DNA of 64,000 bases from Fimenecus sp052298855 (lineage in GTDB: Bacteria > Bacillota > Clostridia > Oscillospirales > Acutalibacteraceae): the NCBI GenBank assembly GCA_052298855.1, contig DAVZXP010000001.1, positions 1 to 64,000 on the forward strand, written 5' to 3'. Below, one piece after another: positions 15,497 to 24,900 of this stretch. The notes beneath the pieces are model-generated. The model did not search any database. It was not told the origin of the DNA and was given only the letters and a program-made list of their open reading frames with translations. Both the position numbers and the translations under genes were made by a program. Every line of letters begins with the position of its first letter. Position 1 is the first letter of the stretch.

Positions 15497-16648
15497 TTAT
15501 TCTTTTTCATCCTCTGCTATTACATACCGCAGCATTTTCAATGCAGATAGCTTTTTTGCCTCTTTTTTTGACGATGAAACATCGGTAAACGACTTGTCAT
15601 ATTCTTTTATCCTGCAACGACTTCTCCATATTGGATTGCCATTATCATCATGCGATTCTTCAAATTCGTAAGTAGGAATAGAAAAATAATCTCTGCGTGC
15701 AAGGATTTCAAGCTGATTTATAGCCTTGTTTTTTGACGGCTCATCAATTTCATCTCTCATTGTAATATACTTGATAGTTCCGTCTTTTACCAAATACTCA
15801 TAAGCAAATTGGCAAACATCCATTCTCGCCTCGCTTTTTGACTTGCCATAACCACAAAACACAGGCAAATTATCTAAAAGCTTTAACTTACAACTGTATT
15901 TTAATCCGTCGTAAACAGGCATGCCTACCGTAATTGGCTTTTCATGATAAATGACATTAGGCTCTCTTAAATACCAACTCTCCGTACGTCCGTTTTCCTT
16001 AAACCAAAACCATGGAATGGTACCGTTGACTTTCCTTTCCCAATCGTAAATCATACGCACATAATTTTCGTCGGTATATGATTCAATAAAATCCTCCGGT
16101 ACCAACATTGCTTCGACAACCGATTCGATAACGGGAAAATCCCAGCCGCAATCTATCGTTACCGCACCTAAAATTGCCTCAAATAAATCCTCCATTACAG
16201 ACATTTCTTTTGCAACATTATTTTTTATGTCGCCTTTACCCATAAGCAATAATTCTGCAAAGCCGAGTTCGTCGATTCTGTTGGCAAGAGTTCTTTTCTC
16301 TACCATACGGCTTTTAATCTTTGTAAGCTCATTCTCCGTACATTCGCAGGAGAACTCCTTTGAGCCATCGTCCACCCTATCCATTTCCAGCATTTCACGC
16401 AACTTGAAATTCAGCGATTGAGGCTTGCCCATATAGGCATCATCAATGTTGCCGAATTTGGAAACCAACACTTTTACCACCGCCAAATCCAACGCTTTAT
16501 CTCCAATAAATTCGAGAATTTCGTTGTTTTCGCCCCCGTTTTCCTCCGTGTAAGAGCGACGAGTGAACGCTTGATTGAGCAACTTGATATTCTTAAACCT
16601 ATAACCAATTTGTCCTTGTACCATTTCAAAACCTAATTTTTTATCCAT
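15497..16648 (-). CDS. RNase III-like protein with two dsRNA-binding-like regions
   Basis: A 383-residue protein, far longer than ordinary bacterial RNase III (about 230). Residues ~10-185 are an RNase III domain: the signature is NNEILEFIGDKALD (41-54), and the catalytic acids correspond to E43, E46 and D50 plus D154 and E157 in EDLFEAILGA. Residues ~195-290 look like a divergent dsRNA-binding fold with a long N-terminal insertion, ending in GYGKSKSEARMDVCQFAYEYL. Residues ~305-378 are a clear dsRBD (NQLEILARRDYFSIPTYEFE, then SSSKKEAKKLSALKML). All active-site residues are kept, so cleavage of double-stranded RNA is expected. It is not beside the usual smc/ftsY or acpP partners of rnc, so it is probably a second RNase III. 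The start at 16648 has AAAGGA nine bases upstream. Confidence 0.85.
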   Translation of the reverse strand: MDKKLGFEMVQGQIGYRFKNIKLLNQAFTRRSYTEENGGENNEILEFIGDKALDLAVVKVLVSKFGNIDDAYMGKPQSLNFKLREMLEMDRVDDGSKEFSCECTENELTKIKSRMVEKRTLANRIDELGFAELLLMGKGDIKNNVAKEMSVMEDLFEAILGAVTIDCGWDFPVIESVVEAMLVPEDFIESYTDENYVRMIYDWERKVNGTIPWFWFKENGRTESWYLREPNVIYHEKPITVGMPVYDGLKYSCKLKLLDNLPVFCGYGKSKSEARMDVCQFAYEYLVKDGTIKYITMRDEIDEPSKNKAINQLEILARRDYFSIPTYEFEESHDDNGNPIWRSRCRIKEYDKSFTDVSSSKKEAKKLSALKMLRYVIAEDEKE

Positions 16649-16682
16649 AATAAAAAATCCTTTCAGTAAATAATTTACTAAA

Positions 16683-16848
16683 AGGCATAATAATAGCCCG
16701 ACGATGCACTTCTTCCGTACGCAAAGAAGCCTTGTCAGACCAAATAAGTTAAATTTAATTCTTTGTTTTCTTTCGTTTACTCGGGTTCACTTGCATAAAC
16801 AGGAATAAACACTAAAATACAATGTCTAAAATTTAATTTATTATGCCT
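16683..16848 (-). promoter_or_regulatory. Structured 5' leader of the RNase III-like gene
   Basis: An 11-base inverted repeat (AGGCATAATAA at 16683-16693 and its complement at 16838-16848) closes almost the whole leader, whose 5' end is predicted near 16855. Inside is a hairpin with CTTCTT (16709-16714) and AAGAAG (16724-16729) around a loop containing CGTACG. Known rnc genes are often autoregulated by cleavage of a leader stem; that this leader does so is inference. Confidence 0.4.
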
Positions 16849-16861
16849 CAAAGCTAATTTT

Positions 16862-16890
16862 ATTATATCAACAAAATTATTCCTTGTCAA
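16862..16890 (-). promoter_or_regulatory. Perfect consensus promoter for the RNase III-like gene
   Basis: On the minus strand TTGACA (16885-16890) and TATAAT (16862-16867) are exactly 17 bases apart. Transcription would start near 16855, giving a leader of about 205 nt before the ATG at 16648. Confidence 0.85.
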
Positions 16891-16899
16891 TACCAAACA

Positions 16900-16931
16900 A
16901 AACCCCGTACCTCTTGCGAGATACGGGGTTT
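16900..16931 (-). terminator. Terminator of ppdK
   Basis: AAACCCCGTA (16900-16909) pairs with TACGGGGTTT (16922-16931), with an inner CTC/GAG pair, followed by TTTTG on the minus strand, 42 bases after the ppdK stop. Confidence 0.85.
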
Positions 16932-16973
16932 AACTTATAAGTTATGCTTTACGCTTTAATTCGTAAATCCGAA

Positions 16974-19610
16974 TTACATCTCAGCGATTGCAGCCTGAGC
17001 AGCAGCAAGACGAGCGATCGGAACACGGAACGGTGAGCATGAAACATAGTCAAGACCGATCTTGTGGCAGAACTCAACAGATGACGGATCGCCGCCGTGC
17101 TCACCGCAGATACCGCAGTGGAGTGACGGACGAACAGCCTTGCCGTTCTTAACTGCCATTTCCATAAGCTGACCAACACCTGTCTGGTCGAGCTTAGCAA
17201 AGGGATCGTTCTCGAAAATCTTGTTATCATAGTAAGCGTTGAGGAACTTACCTGCGTCGTCACGGCTGAAGCCGTAAGTCATCTGAGTAAGGTCGTTTGT
17301 GCCGAAGCAGAAGAACTCAGCTTCCTTAGCAATGTCGCCTGCTGTAAGAGCAGCTCTCGGGATCTCAATCATAGTACCAACTTCGTACTTCATTGAAGAG
17401 CCAGCAGCAGCGATTTCAGCGTCAGCGGTAGCAACAACTATATCCTTAACGAACTTAAGCTCCTTAGAGTCGCATGAAAGCGGAATCATAATCTCGGGGC
17501 TTACTGTCCACTCGGGATGAGCCTTCTGAACGTTGATAGCAGCACGGATAACTGCTCTTGTCTGCATCTTTGCAATTTCAGGATAAGTAACTGCAAGACG
17601 AAGACCACGGTGACCCATCATCGGGTTGAACTCGTGAAGAGAAGCAATGATAGCCTTAATCTGCTCAACTGTCTTGCCCTGTGCGTCAGCAAGCTTCTTG
17701 ATGTCCTCTTCCTCTGTGGGAACGAACTCGTGGAGAGGCGGATCAAGGAAACGGATTGTTACGGGGCAGCCCTCAAGAGCTTCATAGAGCTTCTCAAAGT
17801 CTGACTGCTGATAAGGAAGAATCTTATCAAGAGCAGCTTCTCTCTCCTCAACTGTATCCGAGCAAATCATCTCACGGAAAGCAGCAATTCTGTCAGCCTC
17901 AAAGAACATATGCTCTGTACGGCAAAGACCGATACCTTCAGCACCGAGCTCTCTTGCCTTCTTAGCATCAGCGGGAGTATCAGCGTTTGTACGAACTTTG
18001 AGCTTTCTGTACTTGTCAGCCCAAGCCATAATTCTGCCGAACTCGCCTGCGATCTGAGCGTCAACAGTCGGGATAACGCCGTCATAGATGTTACCTGTTG
18101 AACCGTCGATTGAAATATAATCTCCCTCGTGGAACTCTTTACCGCCGAGAGTGAACTTCTTGTTTTCTTCATCCATAACGATGTCGCCGCAGCCTGATAC
18201 ACAGCAAGTACCCATACCACGAGCAACAACTGCTGCGTGAGAGGTCATACCGCCACGAACTGTAAGGATACCCTGAGCAGCCTTCATACCTGTGATGTCT
18301 TCGGGAGAAGTCTCAAGACGAACAAGAACAACCTTCTCGCCCTTTGCATTCCAAGTCTCTGCGTCGTCAGCTGTGAATACAACCTTACCGCAAGCAGCAC
18401 CGGGAGATGCGCCAAGGCCCTTACCCATAGGAGTAGCAGCCTTCAAAGCAGCAGCGTCGAACTGCGGGTGGAGAAGTGTGTCAAGGTTACGGGGATCGAT
18501 CATTGCAACAGCCTCAGCCTCTGTCTTGTGTCCCTCGTCAACGAGGTCGCAAGCAATCTTGAGAGCAGCCTGTGCAGTTCTCTTACCGTTACGGCACTGG
18601 AGCATATAGAGCTTCTTGTTCTCAACAGTGAACTCCATATCCTGCATATCATGATAGTGGTTTTCGAGTGTATCGCAAACCTTAAGGAATTCTGCATATG
18701 CTTCGGGGAACTCTTTTTCCATCTGAGCAATCGGCATGGGAGTACGAACGCCTGCAACAACGTCCTCGCCCTGTGCGTTGATGAGGAACTCACCCATAAG
18801 CTTGTTCTCACCTGTAGCGGGATCACGTGTAAATGCAACGCCTGTACCTGATTCGTTGTTAAGGTTACCGAATACCATGGGCATTACGTTTACTGCAGTA
18901 CCCCATGAGTAAGGAATGTCGTTATCACGACGGTAAACGTTTGCACGGGGGTTGTCCCATGAACGGAAAACAGCCTCGATAGCGAGCTTCAACTGAGTAA
19001 CCGGATCTGACGGGAAGTCCTCGCCGAGCTGCTTCTTGTATTCAGCCTTGAACTGCTCAGCGAGCTCTTTAAGGTCAGCAGCAGTAAGCTCGATGTCATA
19101 CTCAACGCCCTTCTTTTCCTTCATAGCGTCGATAAGCTGTTCAAAGTACTTCTTACCAACTTCCATAACTACGTCTGAGAACATCTGGATAAATCTTCTG
19201 TATGAGTCATAAACGAATCTCTCGAACTTAGGATCGGGGTTGCCTGCGATCATAGCAGCAACAACCTCGTCGTTAAGACCAAGGTTAAGGATTGTGTCCA
19301 TCATACCGGGCATTGAAGCACGAGCACCTGAACGAACTGATACGAGAAGCGGATTGTTAAGATCGCCGAACTTTTTGCCGTTGATCTCTTCCATCTTCTT
19401 AACGCCTTCCATAGCCTGAGCCATGATTTCGTCGTTTATTTTTCTGCCGTCTTCATAGTACTGTGTGCAAGCTTCAGTTGTGATTGTGAAGCCCTGGGGA
19501 ACAGGAAGACCGATAGCAGTCATCTCAGCAAGGTTAGCACCTTTACCACCGAGAAGGTTACGCATGGTCATGTCGCCTTCGCTGAACATGTAAACCCATT
19601 TGTTTGCCAT
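16974..19610 (-). CDS. ppdK: Pyruvate, phosphate dikinase
   Basis: An 878-residue cytoplasmic enzyme interconverting pyruvate, ATP and phosphate with PEP, AMP and pyrophosphate; in anaerobes it often runs in the glycolytic direction. The N-terminal ATP-grasp region is clear (GGKGANLAEM, SVRSGARASMPGMMDTILN). The swivelling domain has the phospho-histidine in GGMTSHAAVVARGMG, with the regulatory threonine two residues before the His. The C-terminal PEP/pyruvate barrel ends with the catalytic cysteine in HCGICGEHGGDP. The length matches the bacterial family (~875). The start at 19610 has GGAGG eight bases upstream; five upstream in-frame codons overlap that site. The gene favours codons such as GCT, GTT and CTC more than its neighbours, as expected for high expression. 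Confidence 0.97.
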   Translation of the reverse strand: MANKWVYMFSEGDMTMRNLLGGKGANLAEMTAIGLPVPQGFTITTEACTQYYEDGRKINDEIMAQAMEGVKKMEEINGKKFGDLNNPLLVSVRSGARASMPGMMDTILNLGLNDEVVAAMIAGNPDPKFERFVYDSYRRFIQMFSDVVMEVGKKYFEQLIDAMKEKKGVEYDIELTAADLKELAEQFKAEYKKQLGEDFPSDPVTQLKLAIEAVFRSWDNPRANVYRRDNDIPYSWGTAVNVMPMVFGNLNNESGTGVAFTRDPATGENKLMGEFLINAQGEDVVAGVRTPMPIAQMEKEFPEAYAEFLKVCDTLENHYHDMQDMEFTVENKKLYMLQCRNGKRTAQAALKIACDLVDEGHKTEAEAVAMIDPRNLDTLLHPQFDAAALKAATPMGKGLGASPGAACGKVVFTADDAETWNAKGEKVVLVRLETSPEDITGMKAAQGILTVRGGMTSHAAVVARGMGTCCVSGCGDIVMDEENKKFTLGGKEFHEGDYISIDGSTGNIYDGVIPTVDAQIAGEFGRIMAWADKYRKLKVRTNADTPADAKKARELGAEGIGLCRTEHMFFEADRIAAFREMICSDTVEEREAALDKILPYQQSDFEKLYEALEGCPVTIRFLDPPLHEFVPTEEEDIKKLADAQGKTVEQIKAIIASLHEFNPMMGHRGLRLAVTYPEIAKMQTRAVIRAAINVQKAHPEWTVSPEIMIPLSCDSKELKFVKDIVVATADAEIAAAGSSMKYEVGTMIEIPRAALTAGDIAKEAEFFCFGTNDLTQMTYGFSRDDAGKFLNAYYDNKIFENDPFAKLDQTGVGQLMEMAVKNGKAVRPSLHCGICGEHGGDPSSVEFCHKIGLDYVSCSPFRVPIARLAAAQAAIAEM

Positions 19611-19771
19611 TTTACATACCTCCAAAAATTATTAACTAATTAAATATGGTTGTCAAAAGAGCATAAAATGCCCATTGACAGAATTAACCGTTGATATTAT
19701 AACAGAAAAAAATATATAATGCTACTGTTTTTTCAATTTTTTTACGCATAAACGCAATTATTGTAAAAAAT

Positions 19772-19800
19772 AACGGACACTTCAAATAGAAATGTCCGTT
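19772..19800 (-). terminator. Terminator of the M20 peptidase gene
   Basis: AACGGACA (19772-19779) and TGTCCGTT (19793-19800) form an 8-bp stem; the minus strand continues with ATTTTTT. Confidence 0.75.
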
Positions 19801-19815
19801 TATTGTTATAATTCT

Positions 19816-21285
19816 TTAATCTTGAGTCATTTTTTTAATATAACGCTTAAAGAATGCAACCGCACCCTCGACAGACGAAACAGGGAATCTCTCATTTGTT
19901 CCGTGAGTGCAAAGCAAGAGCTTTGTATCCGAAACAAACGGTGAAAATCTGTAAATATTATCGCATACGCACTCATAGTTGCAAGAGTCTGTGCCGCCCA
20001 TTACAAGGAACGGCGCAACAAGGTTTTTGCTGTCTGCACTCTCGCAAAGCTCTTTGATTGTCAAATAAGCCTTTGAGTCTGTGGGTGATACCTTTGAGGC
20101 CTCTTTACCGACAAGGAATTTAATATCAATATCCTTATTTTTGACCGACTTTCTGATATGCTCCTCTACATCGTTAAATGTAACACCGGGCATTGTGCGG
20201 AAGTTTACGGTAATTGTAGCCTTTTGCGGCAAAATGTTAAACTGCGGACTTCCCGAAGCCATTGTAACAGCCGTGCAGGTACGAATAAGCGAAGCCGCAG
20301 GCGGTATTTTTTTCATTACAGCAAGAACTATCGGCTTTAATATATTGAGGTTGCACGCAACAAGTCTTACAGGATATGTGCAGCGCTTGCCGATTTGAGT
20401 AAACAGGTCATAAACGACCTTTGACATACTCGCCTTGAACTGATGACCCTCTAAGTCCTTGATAACGTCGGCAAGATGACCGATAGCCGTGTGCTCGGGT
20501 GGCTGTGAGGAGTGTCCGCCCTTTGCGTTGACGCTTATCTCGTAGTTTATGCTTCCTTTTTCGGCAATTCCGACGCCTGCAAGATTACAATCGAGAACAC
20601 CGTTTATATTTACGGGAAGAATAGCACCGCCCTCGTCGATAACCGCTTCAAGATGAACGCCCTGCTCTTTGAGATAATTAGCAATCTGCTTTGCGCCGTT
20701 ATCGGGTGCGGCAACAACTTCCTCGTTGTGTCCGAGGCAGATATATATGCTTCTTTCGGGAACATATCCGTCGGCAATAAGCTGCTCTATGCTCTCCATA
20801 ACCGCAATAAGGTGGTTTTTCATATCGAGAGCGCCTCTGCCCCAGATAAACTCGCCGTCATTGTAGCCCTCAAAAGGATCGTGTTCCCAATCGTCCCAAG
20901 TACCCTCGTTTATCGGTACAACGTCCTGATGCGCCAAAAGAGCAATGCCGTCAAGAGACGGATTTTTACCCTCCCACTTAAAGACAAGACTTGCATCACC
21001 GATTTTGGTCTTTGTCATTGTCTTGTGAATAAGCGGATAGCGTTCCTCCAAGAACTTGTGGAACTTATCAAACTCATTCCAATCAACCAAACTCGTGTCA
21101 TAATTAGAAATTGTTTTGATTTTGATAGCGTCGCTCAAATTTTTGCAGTAGCGCTCGCAATCAACTTTTTCGGGTTCTTGCTTCTCCGCATTTTCTGCAG
21201 GCTTTGATTTCCAAAACGCCGCTTTTATAAGCGTGTAGACGATAAGCACCGCAATAATGCCGAGAATTATCCATAATGCTGTCAT
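19816..21285 (-). CDS. M20 family metallopeptidase, membrane-anchored
   Basis: A 489-residue zinc peptidase of the M20 family, resembling carboxypeptidase S / PM20D1. Residues 3-24 form a single N-terminal membrane segment. The metal-site motifs follow in order: LLAHQDVVP (His), GRGALDMKN (bridging Asp), GHNEEV (catalytic Glu and ligand Glu), VIDEGGAI and the final CTHGTNERF (His). A dimerisation domain lies at residues ~220-360 (KGGHSSQPP). It probably hydrolyses dipeptides or N-acyl amino acids. It follows a small membrane protein gene on the same strand with a 34-bp gap. Confidence 0.9.
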   Translation of the reverse strand: MTALWIILGIIAVLIVYTLIKAAFWKSKPAENAEKQEPEKVDCERYCKNLSDAIKIKTISNYDTSLVDWNEFDKFHKFLEERYPLIHKTMTKTKIGDASLVFKWEGKNPSLDGIALLAHQDVVPINEGTWDDWEHDPFEGYNDGEFIWGRGALDMKNHLIAVMESIEQLIADGYVPERSIYICLGHNEEVVAAPDNGAKQIANYLKEQGVHLEAVIDEGGAILPVNINGVLDCNLAGVGIAEKGSINYEISVNAKGGHSSQPPEHTAIGHLADVIKDLEGHQFKASMSKVVYDLFTQIGKRCTYPVRLVACNLNILKPIVLAVMKKIPPAASLIRTCTAVTMASGSPQFNILPQKATITVNFRTMPGVTFNDVEEHIRKSVKNKDIDIKFLVGKEASKVSPTDSKAYLTIKELCESADSKNLVAPFLVMGGTDSCNYECVCDNIYRFSPFVSDTKLLLCTHGTNERFPVSSVEGAVAFFKRYIKKMTQD

Positions 21286-21319
21286 AATACTTCCCCTTTC
21301 GTAAGAAATAATTTATATA

Positions 21320-21952
21320 TTATTTTGTATCAACAATATATATATTCGGATTTTTCGGATGATAATATACAGTCAGCGACTTGTTTTTAACGCTCTTTGC
21401 GTATTTTTTATTGACAGAACCGCTTGAAAACGGCTTACCCTTTCTTCCGGGAACGCTTGAACTGTCGCAGACAATAACCTTGCCTGTAAACCAAGCCGGT
21501 TTGATTTCAATCACACGGCAAACCGCTTTGACATTATTTTTATAAAGCACCTCTCGTTTTTTTAAGGGCAAGTAAGCGATTGTTTCTGCTGCGGCAAGTC
21601 CTAATCCGAGATAAACAAGCACATACCAAACGGTTTTTGTCTTAATATAAATATCCACTGCATTTTCGGGATTGTAATAGAAATACATTTCATCACCGAT
21701 ATAGGTGTCTTTGTCGACAAATTTATATTCCGTTTCATACGTTTCACCGTTTAAAAAGTAAGTGAAGATATATTTTTCTTTTCCGTCATCCTGCTTTTCA
21801 ATATGTGAAATATATCCTTTTGTTCTTTGTGCATTCTTTACAAATGCCTTGTCGGACAATATAAACGCACTGCCGAGAATAATCAACACAAGATTGATTA
21901 CCATAAGCGTTATAAATGCCTTATCAAGATATTTTATCAGTTTTTCTTTCAT
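21320..21952 (-). CDS. DUF3592-like membrane protein
   Basis: A 210-residue protein with a membrane segment at residues ~12-35 and a second at ~105-130. Between them is a beta-rich extracytoplasmic part (TKGYISHIEKQDDGKEKYIFTYFLNGETYETEY followed by DEMYFYYNPENAVDIYI, quoted here as separate sections of the same region), a layout like DUF3592 proteins. A second similar beta segment follows TM2 and ends with YYHPKNPNIYIVDTK. The ATG at 21952 is preferred over the upstream frame start because AAAGG lies nine bases before it. It sits between polC and the M20 gene and may be co-transcribed with them. Function unknown. Confidence 0.6.
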   Translation of the reverse strand: MKEKLIKYLDKAFITLMVINLVLIILGSAFILSDKAFVKNAQRTKGYISHIEKQDDGKEKYIFTYFLNGETYETEYKFVDKDTYIGDEMYFYYNPENAVDIYIKTKTVWYVLVYLGLGLAAAETIAYLPLKKREVLYKNNVKAVCRVIEIKPAWFTGKVIVCDSSSVPGRKGKPFSSGSVNKKYAKSVKNKSLTVYYHPKNPNIYIVDTK

Positions 21953-21982
21953 ACAAATCTGCCTTTCAAACAAGTTTTTGCA

Positions 21983-24900
21983 TTAGAACAAGGTCAACTG
22001 TGAGGACTCGGGCAAATCTCCGAACGCACCGCAGTCTCTTAGCAATTCTATTGTGGATTTGCCTGCCTTTGCTCTTGCGGCGAAGTCTTCAATGGACACG
22101 AATTCTCCGCCTCCGTCATCCCTTGCCGCAGCAAGCGGAATTGCGGCACTGTCGCCTACACCCGAAAGTGCGCCGAACGGCATACGGATTTTTCCGTCCT
22201 CGATTATATAATCCTTTGCCTTTGATTTGTAAATGTCAACGGGAAGAAGCTCGATATTTCTCGCCATCATCTCGTTTACAACCTGCAAGGCTGTGTATTG
22301 GTCTTTATCCTTTGCCGAAGCTGTTTTTTCTCTGACCTTTTGGTCAATTTCTTTCATCTTTTGGCGGACTGCATCTCTGCCCTTTATGACGGTTGAAGCG
22401 TCCAAGTCACCGCCACGCACGGTCAAAAACGCCGTGTAATATTCAAGCGGTTTATATATTTTATACCAACCGAGTCTAAGCGCCGCAATTACATACGCCG
22501 CCGCATGAGCCTTGGGGAACATATACTTGATTTTACGGCAGGACTCCATATACCACTCAGGTACGTTGCAAGCTCGCATTGCCTCCTCTGCGCCCTCGGG
22601 AAAGCCTATCTTTGCGACAATACCCTTTCTTGTTTTCTCCATTATGTTGAACGCCATACTCGATTCAAGTCCTGCGTGGATAAGATATGTCATAATGCCG
22701 TCACGGCAACCGATAACCTCTGAAATCGTGCAAGTGCCGTTGTTGATAAGGTCTTGTGCGTTACCGTTCCAAACATCCGTACCGTGTGAAAGTCCAGAAA
22801 TCTGCAACAAGTCGGAGAACGTGTGCGGTTGAGCCTCGATAAGCATTTGACGAACAAACGGTGTTCCCATCTCAGGTATTGAAAGCGTTCCTGTTTCGCA
22901 GTCAATATCCTCGGGCTTCAAGCCAAGCGGCTCGGGGCTTGTGCAAAGTCCGATTATCTTCGGATCGCAAACATCAACATCCATTACGGGTATGCCTGTC
23001 AAGTCCTCAAGGTGTTTATAAAGCGTCGGAACATCATGTCCGAGAATATCAAGCTTAAGAATAGTATCATGAAGCGAATGGAAGTCAAAGTGCGTGGTTT
23101 CCATATCACTCGTTGTATCGTCGGCAGGATACTGAACAGGGGTGAAATCATAAACATCATACGCATTCGGCACAACGACCATTCCGCCGGGGTGCTGTCC
23201 TGTCGTTCTCTTAACTCCTGTACAACCGACTGTGAGCCTGTCCTCTTCTGCTCTTGAAACGGTTTTACCCTTTGCCTCAAGATATTTTTTTACAAAGCCA
23301 TAAGCGGTTTTATCGGCAACCGATGCAGTTGTTCCCGCTTTGAACACATGGCTTGAACCGAACAATTCTTCGGTGTATCTGTGTGCCTTACCCTGATATT
23401 CGCCCGAGAAGTTAAGGTCGATATCGGGTGCTTTATCGCCGTGGAAACCAAGGAAGGTTTCGAACGGGATTTCGTGACCGTCTCTTATTAAATCGGTGCC
23501 GCATTCGGGACATTTTGCAGGCGGCATATCGAAGCCCGAGCCGTATTCTCCGTGTTCAAAGAACTGTGTATATTTACACTTCGGACATCTGTAATGCGGA
23601 ACTAACGGGTTTACCTCGGAAATTCCCGCCATTGTCGCAACGAATGACGAGCCGACAGATCCTCTCGAACCTACATGATAGCCGTGATCCTCCGAGTCCC
23701 AAACGAGCTTTTGTGCAATTATGTAAAGCACGGCAAATCCGTGTTCAATGATAGAATCAAGCTCTCTGTTAAGTCGATTGGTTACAATTTCGGGAACAAC
23801 TCCGTCTTTTTCATACCAATCCCTCGCCTTTGCCCAGCAGATTTCACGAAGCTGCTCCTCACTTCCCTCAATCGACGGCTGATATGTACCGTCGGGGAAC
23901 GGACGAAGCGTTTCTATCATATCTGCGATTTTATTCGGGTTTGTTATAACGACCTCTTTCGCCGTCTCCTCGCCGAGATAGGCAAGGTCGGACATCATTT
24001 CCTCTGTGGTTTTGAAATAAAGCGGCGCTTGGTTGTCCGCATCCTCAAAGCCCTGTCCTGCCATAAGGATAGCTCTGTACTGTGCGTCAACAGGGTCAAG
24101 GAAATGCACGTCGCCCGTAGCCACAACAGGCTTGCCCAAACCGTCTGCAATGGATATAAGACGGCGGTTTATGTTTTCAATATCCTCAACGCAGGTAATT
24201 TTATCGTATCTCTTATTTCTCTCGGGATTTTTTGCGTTCGGGTCGGAATGAGCCGCAAGCATAAATCTGTTGTTGCCCGTCGGCTGAATTTCAATGTAAT
24301 CATAGAACGAAGCTATCTCGGCAATTTCCTCGTCGGGAAGCTCGTCAAGTATCGCTCTGTAAAGATTGCCTGCCTCGCACGCCGAGCCGATTATCAAGCC
24401 CTCACGGTGCTTTAAGATTTCGGACTTTGGCATTCTCGGTTTCTTGTAGAAATACTTTATATTTGACATCGAAACGAGCTTATAAAGATTTTTAAGTCCC
24501 ACCGAGTTCTTAACAAGAATTATCATATGATATGTGGGCAAATCTTTAATCTCCGCTTCGGGATTTTTCATATCGTCAACAAAGTAAGCCTCAACGCCGT
24601 AGATAATTTTTATCTTACCCTTTGCGGCGTTCGCTGCGTCGGGGAAACCCTGCACACAGCCGTGGTCTGTAATTGCAATAGCCTTATGCCCCCAGCTTAT
24701 CGCTCTTTTAACGAGTTCGGCGGGAGGGGTCATTCCGTCCATTGAGGACATATTTGTATGCAAATGCAATTCGACTCTCTTTTCGGGAGCGTTGTCCTTC
24801 TTTTCAATCGGTGCGACAAGGCAAATGCTTCTCGGATTGATAACATTTTCGCCTCTGTACTTGTCAAATGACATTGAGCCTGCCAAAACAACATATTTAC

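Larger units (their letters stand above)
16649..16973. other. Gene-free stretch: RNase III leader and ppdK terminator
   Basis: This stretch has no coding sequence. It holds the promoter and the ~205-nt leader of the RNase III-like gene on the minus strand, and the terminator of ppdK at its right end. Both are listed separately. Confidence 0.7.

Noticed and set aside
24033..24415. Plus-strand frames over polC.
   Set aside because: They are shadows of the polC frame, with no ribosome binding site or recognisable domain.
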